DNA from: Opitutaceae bacterium
GTDB taxonomy: Bacteria > Verrucomicrobiota > Verrucomicrobiia > Opitutales > Opitutaceae
DNA length: 64,000 nt
Direction: 5' to 3'
NCBI GenBank assembly: GCA_028284235.1
Contig: JANQSC010000076.1
Span: forward strand, 1 to 64,000
How positions within the stretch are numbered: the stretch's first letter is position 1; each line of letters opens with the position of its first letter. The position numbers and the translations under genes are program-made. The notes beneath the pieces are model-generated. The model made no database searches and was not told the DNA's origin. It was given only the letters and a program-made list of their open reading frames with translations. Shown in pieces: positions 59,812-64,000 of this stretch.

Positions 59812-60856
59812 CTTCAACCAGCAAATCGTTCGCGTAAAGCAATTTCACCAACTCCACATCGGCAAAGTGGTTCCCCTTGAAGTCCGTGATCGTTCCGGCA
59901 AAGCGCCCTTCCTCGATCAACGCCAGCGCCGCAATCAGATCGAGAATGGCCCGATGCCACGCAGCTTCGAGAGACTTCCCGTCCACAAGATGGGTCGGCT
60001 CATTCACGTAGCCGCGTTTGCTGGCAATGAGAATATTCTGCTTGTTGTATCCAATATTCCGAACATCCGCGAAGATCTTTCCGAACGTTCGGATAAACAT
60101 CATCTGCCTCCAGGTCGCGTTCGTCCGCGCGGTCGATCCATGATTGAACGAACGCTCGTTGAGAACGAACCGAATTCGCTGCTGGCCCATGGCGTTGGAG
60201 AAATCCCGAGCACAGTCGATTCGAAGAGCATGATCGCCCGGCTGGTTCGGAGCCACCGAGATAAATCCGTCGTGCGGCGTGGCAATCGTCACCGGCTCTT
60301 TCACCGAAAAATACTTCACTCGACCTGGGCAGGTCTTGCGACCGGCGCCCCTCAAGGCCTCGACTAAATCCTCGCTCCCAGCATTGAATAACGGCGGGTC
60401 GCCCGAAGTCATTCGAATTCGCAAATTGTCCACGTCCATCCCCGCCTTAAGGGCGATGATATGCTCGACCAGCCGGGCGTAGTTGTGACGCGAGCCCGAG
60501 CGCAACACGATATTGCTCACCACCTTCCCCGTCGTCCAAACATTGCGTACCGAGACTTTAATCGGCTGCGAATCCGGAAGATCGTCGCGGTCGAACCACC
60601 ACCCGGGCCGGTCTGTCGGCTCCAGTTTCAAAGTGCGAATCTGGTTCTTGGCGAAGGTTCCCGGAGCGCTCACCTCCACCGGGCGAGCGATGGTGAGCGG
60701 ATTCCCCAACGAGGGCCCGGGCTCGTCTTCCCCCCAATCCTGGTCGACCGGCAACTCGCAAAATCGCTGGTACGAACGTTCGAGCGACTCCCGCGAGCCA
60801 TCGAGTACCTGTCCAAAATCAAAATCGGGGGCCATTGGCCACCCGTCATCGCTCAA
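59807..60856 (-). CDS. Divergent LpxC-like (UDP-3-O-acyl-GlcNAc deacetylase family) protein
   Basis: 349 residues; about 50 more at the N-terminus than E. coli LpxC. LpxC landmarks align in order: VEHIIALKAGMDVDN (His132, matching zinc ligand His79), RTFG (256-259), and KGNHFADVELVKLL (His330, matching His265). The third zinc region is altered: canonical H-x3-D followed by a GD pair becomes H-R-A-I-L-D (His301 to Asp306, one residue longer) and the GD pair is A-A (309-310). LpxC removes an acetyl group in lipid A synthesis. Whether this protein still does so is uncertain; a canonical copy may lie elsewhere. No other lpx gene is in the window. Confidence 0.72.
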   Translation of the reverse strand: MSDDGWPMAPDFDFGQVLDGSRESLERSYQRFCELPVDQDWGEDEPGPSLGNPLTIARPVEVSAPGTFAKNQIRTLKLEPTDRPGWWFDRDDLPDSQPIKVSVRNVWTTGKVVSNIVLRSGSRHNYARLVEHIIALKAGMDVDNLRIRMTSGDPPLFNAGSEDLVEALRGAGRKTCPGRVKYFSVKEPVTIATPHDGFISVAPNQPGDHALRIDCARDFSNAMGQQRIRFVLNERSFNHGSTARTNATWRQMMFIRTFGKIFADVRNIGYNKQNILIASKRGYVNEPTHLVDGKSLEAAWHRAILDLIAALALIEEGRFAGTITDFKGNHFADVELVKLLYANDLLVEV

Positions 60857-61156
60857 ATGAGTGGCTTTGCAAGCTTTTCGACGGGTAAGCCGCGATATTT
60901 ATGAGGTATTCAAACTCCCGCAAAAACGACCCGATTTCCCGCTGCAACTACCCAGGCTCGACATTAGCAGAACTAATATCGAGCGCGCGTACTAAAAAAA
61001 ACAATTGTACGCCCGCGTCCCCCCGAATTACCCTCGCGACTGAATTTCTCTCGAATGGGACAGAGGCGCTTCCTGCCCCGCGCTCATTCACCCGCAAACC
61101 CAAGGTCGAACGGCCAAACCAGCGGGCCAAACCAGAAACCCAACAACCTTTCCACT
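60857..61156. other. Gene-free gap between divergent genes
   Basis: 300 bases between the LpxC-like start and the 2-oxoacid oxidoreductase start. It contains an A-tract (TAAAAAAAACAATTG near 60990) and otherwise no repeat, RNA gene or coding frame I can support. Promoters for both genes should be here. Confidence 0.5.
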
Positions 61157-64000
61157 ATGATCGCCTCGAAACCGAAATATCCAGGTGTACGAATCACCAC
61201 CAACGGCAATCAACTCGTCGCTCTCTACACGGAAGCGCGTATCACCGAAGCCGGCGTCTTCTACCCCATCACCCCATCGACCGAGATGGGCGAGATGTAT
61301 GAATTCGCCAGGGCCAAGGGCCAGCTCAACGTCTTCGGCCGCCCCACCATCGCCATCGAGTGCGAAGGCGAGCACGCCGCCCAAGGGGGAGCCATCGCCC
61401 AGTCGGTAACCGGAAAACGCACCGTCAACTTCACGTCGGGCCAAGGCATCGTCTATGGCGTCGAGCAATACTACCACGCTCCGGGGAAACTAAGCACCAT
61501 GGTTCTCGAAGTCGCCGCCCGCGCCCTGACCAAGCACGCCCTCAACGTCCATTGCGGGCACGACGACATCTACGCGGCCCTCGACGTTGGCTGGATCATG
61601 CTCTTCGCCAAAGACGCCCAGCAAGCCGCCGACCAAGCCGTCATTCTGAGAAAAGTGACCGAAAAAGCGCTCACCCCTGGGATGAATATCCAGGACGGCT
61701 TCCTCACCTCCCACCTCGAGCGGACCTTTCTCAAGCACGAATCCGGACTCCTTCGCGAATTTCTCGGGGCGCCCGAAGATATCATCGATTGCCCGACCGA
61801 ATCGCAGCGCGCTCTGTTCGGCCCGAAACGCCGCCGCATCCCAAAGACCATCGACCTCACCAACCCCGCCCTCATCGGACCCGTCCAGAATCAGGAGCAC
61901 TACATGAACGGAGTCGCCGCCCGCCGCGACAACTTCGTCGAGCCCATCCTCGAATTCCTCGCCGACGCCTATGCTGAATGGGGACAGCTCACCGGACGCC
62001 ACTACTCCTTCGTCACCGAGTACAACACCGACAACGCCGACACCGTGTTCGTCTCCCTCGGCTCCGCCGCTGAGAACATCGAAGCCGCCATCGACCACAT
62101 CAAGGAAACCCGCGGCGAAGAGGTCGGCTCCATCCACCTCAATATCATCCGCCCCTTCCCCGAAGCCGCCGTTGTCGAAGCCCTCGCCGGAAAGAAGAAC
62201 ATCATCATTATCGAACGCACCGACGAGCCCATGGCTGGCGACAACCCGCTCGCCCGCGACGTCCGCACCGCCCTCACCAAAGCGCTCGCCAACCACTCGC
62301 AAAACGCCTACTCGCACATTCCCTCGATTTCCCCCGAAGAGATGCCTCGCATCTACTCCGGGATCTACGGCCTCGGCTCGCGCGATTTTCGTCCCGAGGA
62401 CATCCTCGGCGCCTACGAGTACACCCAAGGGCAAACCAAGCGCCAAGACGGCAAGAGCAAAGACGACGGCGAATCCTACTTCACGCTCGGAATCAACCAC
62501 CCCTACAACGTTCGCTCCGCCGAAACGCCATCGCTCCTCCCCCAAGACGCCATCGCCGTGCGCCTGCACTCCATCGGCGGCTGGGGCATGATCACCACGG
62601 GTAAGAACCTCGCCGAAATCATCGGCGAACTCGGCACCTACGTGGCCGAACGCGACAACGTCGTCGACGACCAAGGCAACCCCAAGGAAGTTGTCCACGT
62701 GTCCGCGAATCCCAAATACGGATCGGAAAAGAAAGGCGCGCCCACCGAGTACTTCATGACCGCCGCCCCGGAGCGCGTACGCGTCAATTGCGACCTCCGC
62801 CACGTCAACGTCGTCCTTTGCTGCGACCCCAAAGCCTTCACTCACATCAACCCCATCGACGGACTCGTCGAAGGCGGCGCCTTCGTCTGGGAATCCGCCG
62901 AATCGCCCGAGCAAGCCTGGGAGCGCATCCCGCAGAAATACCGCCGTGAGATCATCGACAAGAAAATCCGCGTGTTCATTCTTCCCGGGTTCGACATCGC
63001 CAAAAACGCGACCAACCGACCCGAGCTCCAGCTCCGAATGCAAGGAAACTCCTTCCTCGGCGCGTTTTTTAAAGTATCCCCATTTTTGGATACATTCGAC
63101 ATCACCGAAGACCACTTCAAGGAAGTCGTCCGCGCCCAGTACAACAAGAAATTCGGCAAGTTCGGCGAGGCCGTCGTCGACTCCAACATGGAAGTCATGA
63201 CCCAAGGCGGGTCGCTTCTGAAAGAAGTGCCCTACGGCGACGTGGACGCTCCCGACCTCTCCGCCATGCGCGGCGAGCTCTTGCTTCCGAAAAACACCGA
63301 CTGCGGTGGCAAATGCGGCTGCACTCCCCACGAAGACCAGCCCGAAGGCCTGCCCATGTACGAAATGGAGACCTTCGACAACGAGTACCGCTCCGACTAC
63401 GGCTACAACCAGCCCGCTTCCCCACTCGCCGCGGTCGGCGTCATGGCCTCCGCCTCCGGAGCCACCGCCTCGAAGTACGGCTCCCGACGCGAGACCCCCA
63501 AGTACTTCCCGGAAAACTGCACGCAGTGCATGGAGTGTATCACCTCCTGCCCCGACACCGCCCTCCCCAACTCCGCCCACGACCTGCAAACCATCCTGCA
63601 AACCGCGGTCGACAACTACGTAACCGACGAAGGACAACGGCAGCTCATCCGCGAAGCCATTCCCGACGTCGACACCGCCATTCGCGAAACCATGCTCGCC
63701 AACGCCAAAAAGAAAGAAGGCGAAAGCGTGCGCGAATTGGTAATGGGGCTCGTGCACGAAGACGCCAAAGTGTCGCAAGAGTCCGTCGACGAACTCGACC
63801 GCATCCTCGAGATCCTTCCGCTTTCCTACCTGAAAGTCCCCGCCGTATTCGCCTCGCTCGAACGAAAAGAAAAAGGCGCCGGAGGTATCTTCTCCATCTT
63901 CGTTTCCGACCTCTGCAAAGGCTGCGGCCTCTGCGTGGAAGAATGCGGCGACCACAACGCCCTCAAGATGGTCGAAGACACCGAGGACTACAACGCCGAG
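61157..64000 (+). CDS. 2-oxoacid (pyruvate):ferredoxin oxidoreductase, fused single-chain type (C-terminus beyond window)
   Basis: Open from ATG at 61157 to the window edge (948 residues seen). Domain order follows NifJ-like PFOR: an N-terminal TPP/pyrimidine domain (FYPITPSTEMGEMYE, TIAIECEGEHAAQGGA), a second domain (about 300-430), a gamma domain (SIGGWGMITTGKNLAEIIGEL), then two 4Fe-4S sites, CTQCMECITSCP from residue 788 and CKGCGLCVEECG from residue 920. The TPP-binding domain would follow. It converts a 2-oxoacid plus CoA to acyl-CoA with ferredoxin as electron acceptor in anaerobic or mixed metabolism. Unusual: a third cysteine cluster CGGKCGC at 716-722, before the ferredoxin domain, not standard in PFOR. 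Which 2-oxoacid is used is not readable. Confidence 0.9.
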   Translation, partial: MIASKPKYPGVRITTNGNQLVALYTEARITEAGVFYPITPSTEMGEMYEFARAKGQLNVFGRPTIAIECEGEHAAQGGAIAQSVTGKRTVNFTSGQGIVYGVEQYYHAPGKLSTMVLEVAARALTKHALNVHCGHDDIYAALDVGWIMLFAKDAQQAADQAVILRKVTEKALTPGMNIQDGFLTSHLERTFLKHESGLLREFLGAPEDIIDCPTESQRALFGPKRRRIPKTIDLTNPALIGPVQNQEHYMNGVAARRDNFVEPILEFLADAYAEWGQLTGRHYSFVTEYNTDNADTVFVSLGSAAENIEAAIDHIKETRGEEVGSIHLNIIRPFPEAAVVEALAGKKNIIIIERTDEPMAGDNPLARDVRTALTKALANHSQNAYSHIPSISPEEMPRIYSGIYGLGSRDFRPEDILGAYEYTQGQTKRQDGKSKDDGESYFTLGINHPYNVRSAETPSLLPQDAIAVRLHSIGGWGMITTGKNLAEIIGELGTYVAERDNVVDDQGNPKEVVHVSANPKYGSEKKGAPTEYFMTAAPERVRVNCDLRHVNVVLCCDPKAFTHINPIDGLVEGGAFVWESAESPEQAWERIPQKYRREIIDKKIRVFILPGFDIAKNATNRPELQLRMQGNSFLGAFFKVSPFLDTFDITEDHFKEVVRAQYNKKFGKFGEAVVDSNMEVMTQGGSLLKEVPYGDVDAPDLSAMRGELLLPKNTDCGGKCGCTPHEDQPEGLPMYEMETFDNEYRSDYGYNQPASPLAAVGVMASASGATASKYGSRRETPKYFPENCTQCMECITSCPDTALPNSAHDLQTILQTAVDNYVTDEGQRQLIREAIPDVDTAIRETMLANAKKKEGESVRELVMGLVHEDAKVSQESVDELDRILEILPLSYLKVPAVFASLERKEKGAGGIFSIFVSDLCKGCGLCVEECGDHNALKMVEDTEDYNAE

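Noticed and set aside
61490-63955. Long open frame of 821 codons on the minus strand, opposite the ferredoxin oxidoreductase
   Set aside because: The plus strand codes a clear PFOR with Fe-S motifs over the same bases; the antisense frame is an effect of third-position GC bias and its sequence is repetitive V/G/D/E-rich without domain motifs.

Overview
The window looks like a chromosomal segment of a marine-type Verrucomicrobiota bacterium, most likely class Opitutae. This is inferred from gene content rather than from any marker gene. It encodes an Opitutae-style TonB-dependent receptor with a FecI/FecR relay, three large secreted proteins of the PVC type (beta-propeller, HEAT repeats, C-terminal CxxCH cytochrome), two sulfatases, several Tat-exported oxidoreductases or hydrolases, and extracellular proteins with verrucomicrobial repeat domains. 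The DNA is GC-rich. No rRNA, tRNA, CRISPR array, prophage or complete insertion sequence was seen.

Layout. Positions 1-2555 (minus strand) hold an ECF sigma factor, a FecR anti-sigma regulator and the N-terminal part of a receptor with a signalling (STN) domain. This order fits a cell-surface signalling system. Positions 2699-9617 hold a sugar locus: a minus-strand MFS sugar porter divergent from a zinc-type sugar dehydrogenase, a lipoprotein-binding-protein/ATPase/permease ABC importer and fucU (L-fucose mutarotase), so the substrate is probably L-fucose or a close relative. Positions 9759-31582 are mostly exported proteins: three PVC-type cytochromes, a VOC protein, lactonase-like propellers, a cyanophycinase-like peptidase, a Gfo/Idh/MocA oxidoreductase, a SulP transporter and a TIM-barrel isomerase. 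Positions 31778-38130 carry a YHYH-sulfatase fusion, a second sulfatase with an altered active-site motif and a PQQ-propeller with an EF-hand insert. Positions 38233-41655 hold a GDPD, a Nudix hydrolase, an unknown protein and an ECF sigma/anti-sigma/Spy-like operon. Positions 42021-47849 hold ovoA (ovothiol synthesis) and a 1228-residue multi-domain extracellular protein. Positions 48009-57215 are recC-recB-recD plus a uridine-kinase-like gene, all joined by ATGA stop/start overlaps. Positions 57224-64000 hold a parvulin, an asparaginase, an esterase, a divergent LpxC-like protein and a 2-oxoacid:ferredoxin oxidoreductase cut by the window end.

The most distinctive feature outside the genes is the set of intergenic palindromes. 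Three copies of an element of exactly 81 bp (9635, 58729, 59731) have GTAG feet and hairpin stems that change in a compensated way between copies, as expected for REP/BIME elements moved by a RAYT transposase encoded elsewhere. An 83-bp element at 5267 has the same plan with different stems. Two convergent gene ends (20222-20357 and 30722-30861) carry arrays of short hairpins nearly all with 3-nt loops. Further palindromes built from short direct repeats lie at 6465, 20393 and 38145, and a 20-bp-arm palindrome at 29534.

Limits: all family calls are made by eye from motifs and architecture. No database search was run.
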